NCBI RefSeq assembly: GCF_001544915.2
Contig: NZ_FCOE02000005.1
Span: 327,450 to 391,449 of the forward strand
DNA: 64,000 nt
Origin: Caballeronia pedi
GTDB taxonomy: Bacteria; Pseudomonadota; Gammaproteobacteria; Burkholderiales; Burkholderiaceae
Direction of reading: 5' to 3'
The notes under the pieces were generated by a model. The model saw only the letters and a list, made by a program, of their open reading frames with translations, searched no databases and was not told the origin of the DNA. Shown piece after piece: positions 53,458 through 62,000 of this stretch. How positions within the stretch are numbered: position 1 is the stretch's first letter; each line of letters opens with the position of its first letter. The position numbers and the translations under genes were made by a program.

Positions 53458-54801
53458 TTACTGAACCGTCTTCGACGCGTCCCAGCCCGTCTGGAACGAC
53501 GCATTGACCGGCGACTCCGCCGACGTCTCGGCGACCGTGTTTTCGATCCAGCGGCGGCGCATCGGCGCGAGCACGAACTTGGCGCACAGGCCCGCCGCGA
53601 TCGACGTGATCGCGGTAGCGATGAACACCGCGTTCCACGAGCCGATCGACGCGAGCACCGAGGCGAGCGGCACCAGCATCGACGCTGTGCCCTTTGCCGT
53701 GTACAGCGTGCCCGCGTTGGCGGCGGCGTACTTGCTGCCGAAGGTGTCGGCGCAGGTCGCCGGGAAGATCGAGAAGATTTCGCCCCAGCACAGGAACGTC
53801 ATCGCCGCGAACAGCATGAACAGATACGGATTGTGACCGAACTCCATCAACCCGAGCAGCGCGACGCCTTCACCAAGGAAAATGAAGAACATCGTGTTCT
53901 CGCGGCCGATCTTGTCGGAGATGAAGCCGCACAGCGGACGCGTGAAGCCGTTGCAGAGGTTATCGATGGAAAGCGTCATCGCGAGCAGCGGCAGCGTAAC
54001 GCCGAGCAGGTTCACCGGCATCTTCGCGAAGCCGTATTCCTTCGCGATCGGCCCGAACTGCGCGGTGGCGATCACCCCGCCCGCCGCGACGAACACGAAC
54101 ATCAGATACAGCACCCAGAAGAGCGGCGTGCGCACCATCTGTCCGGTCGTGTAGTCGATTTTCGTCGACACAACGCGTTTCGCCGGCACGATGCCTTTGG
54201 GCGGATTCGGACGCACCAGCATCAGCGCGAGCAGGAAGATGCACACGCCCTGGAAGATGCCGAAGAACATGAAGGCCTGCTCGTAGCCCGAGCTCTGGAT
54301 CATGTTCGAAATCGGGATGACCGTGACGGCCGCGCCCGCGCCGAAGCCCGCCGCGGTCAGGCCCGCTGCGAGACCGCGCTTGTCCGGAAACCATTTGAGC
54401 GCCGTGCCGACGCAGGTGCCATATACGCAACCGGCGCCAATGCCCGCGACCACCGCGCCGATATACAAATGGATGAGGCTGGTTGCATGCGCGTCGATGA
54501 CCCAGCCGAGCGCCGCGCAGATCGATCCGCCAATGACGACCGGCCGCGGCCCGAACTTGTCGACGAGCCAGCCCTCGACGGGCACGAGCCAGGTTTCAGT
54601 GACGATGAAGATGGTGAAAGCCGTTTGAATCGCCGCTTGCCCCCAGTGATGCTTCGCATCCATGGGTACGACGAAGAGTGTCCACGCGTACTGAAGATTG
54701 GCGACCAGCCCCATGCATATGATGCCGATCGTTAGCTGGAACCATCGGTTGGTGTGACGCCCGTGCGATTGCCCGGACACAATCGTGTCTGCGCTTGCCA
54801 T
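53458..54801 (-). CDS. oxlT: Oxalate/formate antiporter family MFS transporter
   Basis: 447 residues, 12 membrane segments, OFA family. Visible family marks: NRWFQLTIGIICMGLVANLQYAWTLFV at the N-terminus, GWLVDKFGPRPVVIGGSICAALGW, GIGAGCVYGTCVGTALKWFPDKRGLAAGL, RPLCGFISDKIGRENTMFF and WGEIFSIFPATCADTFG. OxlT exchanges oxalate for formate across the inner membrane; without oxc, formate would not be produced, so this one may import oxalate with another counter-ion. It is first in its operon, followed by the LysR gene. Confidence 0.9.
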   Translation of the reverse strand: MASADTIVSGQSHGRHTNRWFQLTIGIICMGLVANLQYAWTLFVVPMDAKHHWGQAAIQTAFTIFIVTETWLVPVEGWLVDKFGPRPVVIGGSICAALGWVIDAHATSLIHLYIGAVVAGIGAGCVYGTCVGTALKWFPDKRGLAAGLTAAGFGAGAAVTVIPISNMIQSSGYEQAFMFFGIFQGVCIFLLALMLVRPNPPKGIVPAKRVVSTKIDYTTGQMVRTPLFWVLYLMFVFVAAGGVIATAQFGPIAKEYGFAKMPVNLLGVTLPLLAMTLSIDNLCNGFTRPLCGFISDKIGRENTMFFIFLGEGVALLGLMEFGHNPYLFMLFAAMTFLCWGEIFSIFPATCADTFGSKYAAANAGTLYTAKGTASMLVPLASVLASIGSWNAVFIATAITSIAAGLCAKFVLAPMRRRWIENTVAETSAESPVNASFQTGWDASKTVQ

Positions 54802-55278
54802 GTCTGTCTCCGTTATCTGTCTCAGCGCTCGTGTGGCGCTTGATGTGCTGCGAGAAGCCGGCGCGTTGCGTCGGCGGCGAGCGGTCGGTCAGGGAAAATG
54901 CTCGGTCCAGGCGGCGTGGGCGTGAGGCCGTCTGTCCCGTATGTCGCGCGTCGTGCGCGTGGTGAATTGGGCGATCGATTCGCACATCTGGCAGGCTTCC
55001 GCGTCAGGCGATCGACGAATCATTTGAAGCGATTCCCAATAAAGTCCGGATGGTTGATGTGGCCCTTTTCGGGCTTCGTCTGATGCAGGGCCTTGCTTTT
55101 GGTGCCGTGCAGCACGATGACCAGCGCTCGGGGTTCAGCATGGCCGTTCGTGCTAACCGCGACTGTCCGCCTTACAACGATCCAAGGCGTGAAAGCATCG
55201 TGGAGGAGAAAAACGATTAAGGAAAGTTAGAAAAAATTATTGTATAAATTAGCTATCGTTAATGGATGAAGGATTGCC
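54802..55278. other. Gene-free divergent spacer
   Basis: 477 bp between the antiporter and the CbbR-like gene. GC-rich at first; the last 70 bp are very AT-rich (around 55225-55262, aaaaaattattgtataaattagc) with a small dyad attagctatcgttaat at 55248-55263, probably the promoter and LysR site. The shared TGATATACA motif is not seen here. Short frames lack support. Confidence 0.5.
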
Positions 55279-56226
55279 GTGCTGCGCAACGCTACCCTGC
55301 GTCAACTGAAGATCTTCGAAACCGTTGCCCGACGACTCAGTTTTTCTCGCGCCGCCGAGGAGCTCTACCTGACGCAGCCGGCAGTATCGACGCAGGTCAA
55401 GCAGCTGGAGGAGCATGCCGGCTTGCCGCTGTTTGAGCAATTAGGGAAAAAAATCTACCTGACGCCCGCCGGGAATGAAATGCTTCATTACAGCCGGTCG
55501 ATACTGGAGCAGTTCCGCGAAGCCGATGACGCGATGGCGCGGCTCAAGGGAATTTCGGGCGGCACGCTCAACGTCGCGGTGATCAGCGCGGGCGACTATT
55601 TTTTCCCCCGATTACTGGCTGCTTTCACCCGGCGCAACACCGATGTCCGCCTCAATCTCGCAGTGCACAACCGCGAGGAACTGCTGCACCAGCTTTCCGA
55701 CAACCTGACCGATCTCGCCGTAATGGTGCGACCGCCGCGCGACATGGATACTGTCAACGTGTCCTTCGCGCCGCATCCTTATGTGATCGTTGCGCCGCCG
55801 GATCATCCGCTGGTCGGGCGCAAGAACGTCCCGCTCGAAGCGCTCGCCGACGAGCCGTTCATCGTCCGGGAGCGCGGTTCGGATACGTGGAATTCGATGG
55901 AGGAAGGTTTCGCCGGCCGGCTTTCGAACCTGAATGTCGCGATGGAGATCACCAGCACCGAGACGATCAAGCAGGCCGTCATCGCGGGGATGGGCGTGAG
56001 CTTTCTGTCCGCGCACACGATCAGCATGGAATTGCAGGTCGGCAAGCTGGCGGTACTCGATATCGAGGGTTTTCCCGTGATGCTCAACTGGTTCGTCGTG
56101 CATCGGAACAACAAGCGTTTGCCGCCGGTGGCGCTCGCGTTCAAGCAGTTCTTGATCGAAGAAGGCGCCGCGCAGATCGAAGCGATAACCCAAATCGTCG
56201 CGAAGACGGGTAAGCCGAACTCATAA
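55279..56226 (+). CDS. LysR-family regulator, CbbR-like
   Basis: 315 residues from a GTG start with AAGGA upstream. HTH LSFSRAAEELYLTQPAVSTQVKQLEEHAG, then the domain typical of CbbR-type LysR proteins (GGTLNVAVISAGDYFFPRLLAAFTRR, LAVMVRPPRDMDTVNVSFAPHPYVIVAPP). CbbR proteins control CO2 fixation genes, but relatives regulate many central-carbon functions. No cbb genes are in the window. Possible targets are the downstream genes or the antiporter; neither is shown. Confidence 0.87.
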   Translation: MLRNATLRQLKIFETVARRLSFSRAAEELYLTQPAVSTQVKQLEEHAGLPLFEQLGKKIYLTPAGNEMLHYSRSILEQFREADDAMARLKGISGGTLNVAVISAGDYFFPRLLAAFTRRNTDVRLNLAVHNREELLHQLSDNLTDLAVMVRPPRDMDTVNVSFAPHPYVIVAPPDHPLVGRKNVPLEALADEPFIVRERGSDTWNSMEEGFAGRLSNLNVAMEITSTETIKQAVIAGMGVSFLSAHTISMELQVGKLAVLDIEGFPVMLNWFVVHRNNKRLPPVALAFKQFLIEEGAAQIEAITQIVAKTGKPNS

Positions 56227-56323
56227 CGCTTACTGAATAGATAAGCAAAAAATGTTTAACTATCGTATATGGATCGTGTTCCCTATTCTCCATTCATGCC
56301 CCACGGCCATAAAGGAGACGATC

Positions 56324-56662
56324 ATGATCCATGCAACGTACCACGATGACCGCGAAGTTCAGGCGCAAGTCTGCGCGTTCAACACCGCTTTCGAAGAACT
56401 CGACCTGATGTTCCGTTGGGATGCGCATACCTATCGCTCGCTCGCATCGGCAGACAGCGACTACGGCAAGATCGCGCAGTTCATCGAAGCGCATTGCCCG
56501 CATCTGTTGAAGGCGTACAGCGCGGAGTTTCTCTGCCAGGCGATCGTCGAGCGCAAGAATTCGACGATCGAAGCGTGCCGGCAAAACACGGTTCAATACG
56601 AAGACAGCACGCAACGGGCGCGGCTTTGGCGGGCGCGCAATGAGGAAACGGCGCGCGTCTGA
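56324..56662 (+). CDS. Hypothetical small soluble protein
   Basis: 112 residues from the ATG at 56324, with AAAGGAG upstream. Reads MIHATYHDDREVQAQVCAFNTAFEEL, then a helical body with LMFRWDAHTYRSLAS and FIEAHCPHLLKAYSAEFL and a charged end. No membrane segment or signal and no motif that I recognise. It ends at a strong terminator and follows the CbbR-like gene by 97 bp. Confidence 0.7.
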   Translation: MIHATYHDDREVQAQVCAFNTAFEELDLMFRWDAHTYRSLASADSDYGKIAQFIEAHCPHLLKAYSAEFLCQAIVERKNSTIEACRQNTVQYEDSTQRARLWRARNEETARV

Positions 56663-56678
56663 CGGTTCTCACGTATCA

Positions 56679-56713
56679 AAAAGGGCGGTCCGGAATATTC
56701 GGACCGCCCTTTT
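56679..56713. terminator. Bidirectional terminator
   Basis: aaaagggcggtccg, loop gaatatt, cggaccgccctttt: a perfect 14-bp stem with A-run and T-run, between the small gene and the convergent aldehyde dehydrogenase. Confidence 0.9.
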
Positions 56714-56746
56714 GCGTTTCGCGGTCGCCCGCGGCGACCGCTCGAT

Positions 56747-58198
56747 TCAGGGCGTCAGCGCGACCCAGACCGCCTTCGGCTCGGTGAAGTTCTCGATGGC
56801 GACATCGCCATGTTCGCGGCCGAAGCCCGAATCGCCGCTGCCACCCCAAGGCAGGCGCACGTCCGTGAAGCCGTAGGTATTCACCCAGACCGTGCCCGCC
56901 TTCAGTTCCGCCGCCATCCGATGCACGCGGCCGATATCCGCGCTCCACACGCCTGCGGCGAGACTGTAGGCGGTTCCGTTGGCGATGCGCAGCGCATCGG
57001 CTTCGTCGTCGAAGGGAATCACGCTCGCGACCGGCCCGAAGATCTCTTCCTGTGAAATGCGCATCTCGTGCTCGACGTTCGCGAACACGGTAGGCTCGAC
57101 GAAATAGCCGCGCTCGCCCACGCGCTTGCCGCCCGCGACGAGCGATGCGCCCTCTTCCTTGCCGATATCCACATAGTCCAGCACGCTCTTCATCTGCTTG
57201 GCCGAAATGAGCGGGCCCATGTTGGTTTCGCGTTTGGACGGATCACCGAGCTTGATCGTCTGCGCGCGCTCGGCGAGGCGCTCCACGACTTCATCGTAGA
57301 CGGCGCGCTGGGCAAGGATGCGCGAGCCCGCCGAACAGACCTGACCGGCATTGAAGAAGATGCCCGACGCGGCGGCGCGCACGGCGCTATCGACGTTCCC
57401 GTCCGCGAAAATCACGTTGGCGGACTTGCCGCCGAGCTCCAGCGTGACGCGCTTGAAATTGCCCGCCGCGCCTTGCAGAATGCCGCGCCCGACGGACGGC
57501 GAACCGGTGAACGTCACCTTGTCGACACCCGGATGCGCGACGAGCGAATCCCCGACGACCGAGCCCTTGCCCGTCACGATGTTGAGCACGCCCGGCGGCA
57601 CGCCCGCTTCCAGCGCGAGCCGTCCGACCATCAGTGCGGAAAGGGGCGTGATTTCGGCTGGCTTCACGATCAACGTGCAGCCGCATGCGAGCGCGGGCGC
57701 GATCTTCCACATGCCGATCATCAGCGGAAAATTCCATGGGACGATCGCCGCAACGACGCCGACGGGCTCGCGCACGGTGTAGGTGAGCGCGTCGGGGCGC
57801 GCGGGCACGACCTGTCCGTTGATCTTGTCGCACCAGCCGGCGTAGTAGGCGAGCGTATCGATGGCGGCGGGCACGTCCTGTCGCTGCACACCGGAGATCG
57901 GCTTGCCTGCGTCGAGACTTTCGAGCGCCGCCAGTTCTTCCTGATTCTCGCGGAGCAGGTCGGCGAGCTTCATCAGGATGCGGCCGCGCTCGGCGGCGCG
58001 GATCGCGTTCCAGGGCTTGAGCGCGGCGCGCGCCGCCTGCACCGCTCGATCGACATCGGCCGATGTGCCTTGTGCCACGTACGCGATAGGGTTCTCGGTC
58101 GCCGGGTCCAGGTTGGTCGAGTAGTCGCCGCCACTCGGCGGGACGAACTCGCCGTTGATCAGCAATTCATAGCGCTTCAAATCCGCGGTGCTTTCCAT
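56747..58198 (-). CDS. NAD(P)-dependent aldehyde dehydrogenase
   Basis: 483 residues. PWNFPLMIGMWKIAPAL, FTGSPSVGRGI, catalytic Glu in LELGGKSAN and catalytic Cys in FNAGQVCSAGSRIL; C-terminal GGSGDSGFGREHG. It resembles the betaine-aldehyde/phenylacetaldehyde dehydrogenase group. The ATG at 58198 has GGAG six bases upstream; a second ATG at 58210 is in frame. It is not close to gabD in its active-site context (single Cys). The substrate is unknown; a role in two-carbon aldehyde metabolism beside the oxalate module is only a possibility. Confidence 0.88.
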   Translation of the reverse strand: MESTADLKRYELLINGEFVPPSGGDYSTNLDPATENPIAYVAQGTSADVDRAVQAARAALKPWNAIRAAERGRILMKLADLLRENQEELAALESLDAGKPISGVQRQDVPAAIDTLAYYAGWCDKINGQVVPARPDALTYTVREPVGVVAAIVPWNFPLMIGMWKIAPALACGCTLIVKPAEITPLSALMVGRLALEAGVPPGVLNIVTGKGSVVGDSLVAHPGVDKVTFTGSPSVGRGILQGAAGNFKRVTLELGGKSANVIFADGNVDSAVRAAASGIFFNAGQVCSAGSRILAQRAVYDEVVERLAERAQTIKLGDPSKRETNMGPLISAKQMKSVLDYVDIGKEEGASLVAGGKRVGERGYFVEPTVFANVEHEMRISQEEIFGPVASVIPFDDEADALRIANGTAYSLAAGVWSADIGRVHRMAAELKAGTVWVNTYGFTDVRLPWGGSGDSGFGREHGDVAIENFTEPKAVWVALTP

Positions 58199-58401
58199 GT
58201 CTCGCTCCATGTGCTTTTAAGAACTGGTTCATGTTGGAGCAGAAACACCATTCACGAAAGCAAAACATTTTTATCGTTTGCATAGAGCGGGATGTATGAG
58301 GGAATATAGCGATGCGTCAAACCGTCTGTCGCATCGCCTCGGTGTCAGACGGCGCTATACTTCCCGCCTTCGACTTCGCCGTGAGGCATCAAGCAATACG
58401 T

Positions 58402-58743
58402 ATGAGCGCACTACCTCCCTGTCCGCAATGTCATTCGGAATTCGTTTATGAAGACGCGGGCATGTACATCTGCCCCGAATGCGCGCACGAATGGTCCGCG
58501 CAGACGAGCGCCGCGTCCGAGCCCGTCGCAAAGGTTTATCGCGATTCCGCCGGGAACGTTCTTCATGATGGTGACACGGTCACTGTGATAAAGGATCTCA
58601 AACTCAAGGGCGGTGGCGGAGTGGTCAAGATGGGCACTAAAGTCAAGAACATTCGCCTCGTCGATGCCGATCACGACATCGACTGCAAGATCGACGGCTT
58701 TGGCGCCATGAGTCTCAAGACGGAGTTTGTCAAGAAGGCCTGA
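58402..58743 (+). CDS. PhnA/YjdM-type zinc-ribbon protein
   Basis: 113 residues. N-terminal zinc ribbon with CPQC and CPEC ([27 protein letters not shown]), then the PhnA domain [25 protein letters not shown] and [17 protein letters not shown]. Often labelled alkylphosphonate utilisation protein from its position in E. coli, though its biochemical role is unclear and no phn genes are here. The ATG at 58402 starts the standard-length protein. Confidence 0.92.
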   Translation: MSALPPCPQCHSEFVYEDAGMYICPECAHEWSAQTSAASEPVAKVYRDSAGNVLHDGDTVTVIKDLKLKGGGGVVKMGTKVKNIRLVDADHDIDCKIDGFGAMSLKTEFVKKA

Positions 58744-58773
58744 GCTATCTTCCATTCGCGCGTGCCCGATCAA

Positions 58774-60144
58774 CTATTTCAAGTAAAGCGCAGGCGCGAA
58801 CGCTCCCTCCCGCGAAGAGAACACCACGGTCATGCCCGAGCTATTTCGCACGCAAATGCCGATCATGGGTGTGCCGGCAGCTATCGCGCTTTTTACATAG
58901 TTCGTGACATCATTCAGGCGCACCTGATTCACGTTGTCCAGATAAATGCCGCCGACATATTGCTTCGTGCAATCCGTGGTTTTCGGCGGCGTATCACGGT
59001 CGTTCCAGGTCGTCGATGCGCCGTACAGATCGAGCATGACCGCACTGGAACTCGAAGTGTTCTGTGCCATCGTTTGCAGGCTCGCGGACTGCCAAGGGTA
59101 GTCAGTTGTGTTTAACGGAGTCGGGAACTTCATCAGAATGATATCCCCGGGCCCGACCTGAAGTTTCGGGTCGCTCGTCGAGACTGTTCCCGCCGCGCTG
59201 ATCCACGCGTCCGCCGTCGCCGCAGAATAGTAGACAGGGATCGCGTTATCGCAATCCATGTTGCCGTTGCTGCACTTGTCAACCGCATATTTCATGCTGT
59301 CGATCTTCCACGCGTTGATGAAATCGGCGTGTGCGGTATAGAGCGAACCCCACTGCGGCACCGATACACCGTCGACGAGAATCGGATCCATCGACAATTG
59401 CGCGGTTGTCAGATCCGGATCGTTTCCAAGCATGTACGAGATATTCACCTGCAACTCCGGAATTTTCACGGGAAATCCCGCGGGACAAGTGCCGTCGGAA
59501 TTGCGATAAGCCATGTAGTCGATCATGCCCGCGTAGTTCATTATGTGCGCGTCGTTGCCGATGCTTCGGCTACCGGGCTTGAGCTTGGCTCCATTCCAGC
59601 AATCCGGGAAATGCACCGAGATGTTCAGTTGCGAATAGGTCCCGGTGGAATCGGTCACGACCGGGCATGTGGTGGGCGCGACTGTCGTGTATCCACTGCC
59701 GCGACAGAGATAATTGACCTGTGGCTTCGGCCCGGTTCCATTGTGGTCGCCCGCCAGCATTTGTAATCCGGCGGGAATGGGGTTTTCGGGCACGACGGGC
59801 TGATCGTTCTTGTAGTACGTCTTCACCGAATCCGGCACGACGATTCCAGACGCGCGTTTGAGTTGTGGAAGCCAGTACGCGGACACGTCGGCCTTGTCGT
59901 CACACGTCGTGACCTTATTTGCGTTCAGCGTCGTGTAGTCGCTGTAAGCGTCGGTGCCAGTGTTACCGAAAAAATCGTGGACCATCGCGCGTCCCGGCTG
60001 GCCGGGGTAGACGATAGAGTCGTCTGGCTTAGTGTGCGAATACGCACAGGTGACAGCGAATCCGGCTGCGAACGACGATTGAGAATAGCTAAGCACAACG
60101 AATACAAAAACATAGACGAAGCCTTTGATATTTCCATTTTTCAT
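58774..60144 (-). CDS. Exported DUF1996 domain protein
   Basis: 456 residues with a signal peptide (VYVFVFVVLSYSQSSFAA). The DUF1996 blocks are visible: MVHDFFGNTGTD (about 54-65), YWLPQLKRASG, a FPDCWNG motif near 185, and GTCPAGFPVKIPELQVNISY. A C-terminal ~150 residues form a separate beta-rich region. DUF1996 is best known from fungal secreted proteins and actinobacteria, function unknown. The gene is lower in GC and richer in Asn/Thr/Asp than its neighbours, which suggests acquisition. Confidence 0.8.
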   Translation of the reverse strand: MKNGNIKGFVYVFVFVVLSYSQSSFAAGFAVTCAYSHTKPDDSIVYPGQPGRAMVHDFFGNTGTDAYSDYTTLNANKVTTCDDKADVSAYWLPQLKRASGIVVPDSVKTYYKNDQPVVPENPIPAGLQMLAGDHNGTGPKPQVNYLCRGSGYTTVAPTTCPVVTDSTGTYSQLNISVHFPDCWNGAKLKPGSRSIGNDAHIMNYAGMIDYMAYRNSDGTCPAGFPVKIPELQVNISYMLGNDPDLTTAQLSMDPILVDGVSVPQWGSLYTAHADFINAWKIDSMKYAVDKCSNGNMDCDNAIPVYYSAATADAWISAAGTVSTSDPKLQVGPGDIILMKFPTPLNTTDYPWQSASLQTMAQNTSSSSAVMLDLYGASTTWNDRDTPPKTTDCTKQYVGGIYLDNVNQVRLNDVTNYVKSAIAAGTPMIGICVRNSSGMTVVFSSREGAFAPALYLK

Positions 60145-60713
60145 CTCGACACCTTGTTGTGGTCAGGCGCAAACGCTATTGTCCATAAGTAATACAGTTT
60201 TCGACGATTTTCAACAACGTCAGAGGAAATAGAGCGGGTCATTGTGGTTGACGGTCTTGCTTCGTTATCGCATGGTTACAAGGGCGTCGTGGCGAGCGTT
60301 CTGCGAAACATGACGCCGCCTTCATGCGGGCGCTTTACGCGACTCTCATCAAGGACCAACGCCCGCCGATGAAAGAGGTTGGTGGAGACCGACTCATCAC
60401 TGCGCGTCGATATGGAATGCAGATCATCGTCTTGTAACAACGACGTCCAAAAATTCGTAATACTTTGACGCATCGTCGCTGCGAGCAATAGTGATCCATC
60501 GTATGTAATCAAGGAAGAGGCACCACCGAACGAAGCGTCCGCGCCGACGGCGCAAGCCAAGCCGGCGTTCCGCGACAATCGAATGAGCGGTGCGGCACGC
60601 CTGCCACCGACGGAACATCGGAAAGCGGGATCATCGGCACGACGTTTCGACGGCAACAGTGGCGGTTGATATAGTGAGGGCCCGCCAACTATCCAACCGG
60701 AGATTTCCCGCTC
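60145..60713. other. Gene-free stretch of lower GC
   Basis: 569 bp between the DUF1996 gene and the DUF333 lipoprotein. A minus-strand frame covers 60276-60806 but lacks a ribosome-binding site and a recognisable sequence, so it is not called. The region may be degraded coding sequence. No repeat seen. Confidence 0.4.
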
Positions 60714-60995
60714 ATGTTCAAGGTAGCTTTCTGGCTCGCTGCACTTTCTTCGTTGGCCGCTTGCACACAGTCGCTGTCGCCGCCGCCGAGTGCATCGGTG
60801 AATCAAACCGCATCACCGTCCACCGCGCGGGTAGGCCTTGCCAATCCTGCGTCCGTGAACTGCGCTCGCCAAGGCGGGACGTTGCAAATCGTCGATTCTG
60901 GCAAGGGCCAACTCGGTATGTGCCGCTTCCCAGATGGTCAGTCATGCGAAGAATGGGCGTTACTTCGCGGCGAATGCTCAGCGGGCCAGAAGTAG
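60714..60995 (+). CDS. DUF333 family lipoprotein
   Basis: 93 residues. The lipobox LAAC is at Cys17, followed by a Ser/Pro linker and the DUF333 domain: NPASVNCARQGGTLQIVDSG, then GQLGMCRFPDGQSCEEWALLRGEC with the conserved Cys residues. Of the YoaF/hemolysin-like type, small outer-membrane lipoproteins of unknown role. GGAG lies eleven bases upstream. Confidence 0.85.
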   Translation: MFKVAFWLAALSSLAACTQSLSPPPSASVNQTASPSTARVGLANPASVNCARQGGTLQIVDSGKGQLGMCRFPDGQSCEEWALLRGECSAGQK

Positions 60996-61500
60996 TGCGG
61001 CGATAACCAAATCGCAGGGCGGAATATTTTGAGATACGTCCGATGGAGTCTCAAGCCACGTCGTCTCAAAATTAATCCTGTCCGAAACGCAACCGAGGTG
61101 AAACAGTCATGAGCCCCTTCTTCCTGATCGATGTCGCAGCGCTGTCCCGTCAAGCTGGTCTGCCGCGCAATCCCCTTCAAGAAGCAGTCCCGACGACGAT
61201 GATCGAAACGCTGGTACGTCTGCTCACTTCGCTGTTCCACTGATCGATGTGCGCGTGACACGGCCACCTAAACGGCGGCATGGCAATTGAATCTGGGCCG
61301 TGCCCTGCGCGATCAACTCGCTCCGGAGACCACGGCGATGCAACGTGACGGATGTTTAAGACTTGTCTGATGGGACGCAGTTGCCGGGTTGCTCAGAATT
61401 TTTAGTTCGAACGCGAGTTTGTGTACGGCGATAGCGCTAGCGCTGATCGCGTCGTCGCAATCCTCTGGGCCCACGTCCCGAACAACGGGAAGGAACTAAT
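60996..61500. other. Mostly gene-free stretch
   Basis: 505 bp of average GC between the DUF333 lipoprotein and the frame at 61501. The only candidate is the 44-residue frame at 61109-61243, listed separately. No repeats or RNA genes seen. Confidence 0.4.
61109..61243 (+). CDS. Possible 44-residue peptide
   Basis: Reads MSPFFLIDVAALSRQAGLPRNP and ends TMIETLVRLLTSLFH. GAGGTG lies about nine bases before the ATG. Amphipathic ends, no motif. Weak support; it could be chance. Confidence 0.25.
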   Translation: MSPFFLIDVAALSRQAGLPRNPLQEAVPTTMIETLVRLLTSLFH

Positions 61501-61752
61501 GTGTTTCTGACATCCGCTCAACGCAAGTCCCTGATGGAAACAACGATGCCGCGCAAGGGTGCCGGCAGCCGAATCGCCGCCATCGATGCGGTCGTCGCAA
61601 GGCTGCGCCACGAAAATCCCAACGCGTTTCACTCAGCCCAGTCGCTCGAACAACGGGTGTTCTTTCACGCACCAGACAGCGACATTCCGCACCTCGCCGC
61701 GATCAAACTCCAACCTGATATCCCGCCGCGTCAAGACGGCTCCGTCGACTGA
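61501..61752 (+). CDS. Possible small hypothetical protein
   Basis: 83 residues from a GTG with AAGGA upstream, or shorter from the ATG at 61546. Middle part GSRIAAIDAVVARLRHENPNAF looks like a plausible helix. No known family. Called with low confidence because an overlapping frame is of similar length. 61753-62000 holds no further gene. Confidence 0.35.
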   Translation: MFLTSAQRKSLMETTMPRKGAGSRIAAIDAVVARLRHENPNAFHSAQSLEQRVFFHAPDSDIPHLAAIKLQPDIPPRQDGSVD

Positions 61753-62000
61753 ACTGCCGCCAGCGCGGCGTCCGGGCTCCTGTTCGAACACCGCGCAATC
61801 AGCAGCGCGAAGGCATGCGGGTCAGCAGTCAAATCCGCATTCCAGATGCGCTGCGAGCGCGCCGGCCCCACGGTCGGCTTTTCGCCGGGCAATCGCGGGT
61901 CTACGCGCACTTGTCTTAAATTTATCTGATTTGTCCGATAGAGCAGCATCGGACACGCTCTTACCATCTCAAAATCCGCACTAATAGCTGGGAGGTAAGG

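Noticed and set aside
53833..54735. 300-codon frame antisense to the oxalate antiporter
   Set aside because: Charged low-complexity translation; the opposite strand encodes a clear 12-helix transporter.
54898..55083. 61-codon frame in the antiporter/CbbR-like spacer
   Set aside because: No good start site and no motif; composition like non-coding GC-rich DNA.
55279..56226. CbbR-like regulator as evidence for a CO2-fixation operon
   Set aside because: No RuBisCO or other Calvin-cycle gene is in the window; the label reflects family resemblance only.
58402..58743. PhnA-like protein as a sign of phosphonate use
   Set aside because: No phosphonate C-P lyase or hydrolase genes nearby, and PhnA/YjdM is not required for phosphonate breakdown.
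60276..60806. 176-codon frame on the minus strand
   Set aside because: No ribosome-binding site, overlaps the DUF333 lipoprotein promoter and start, and the translation has no recognisable features.
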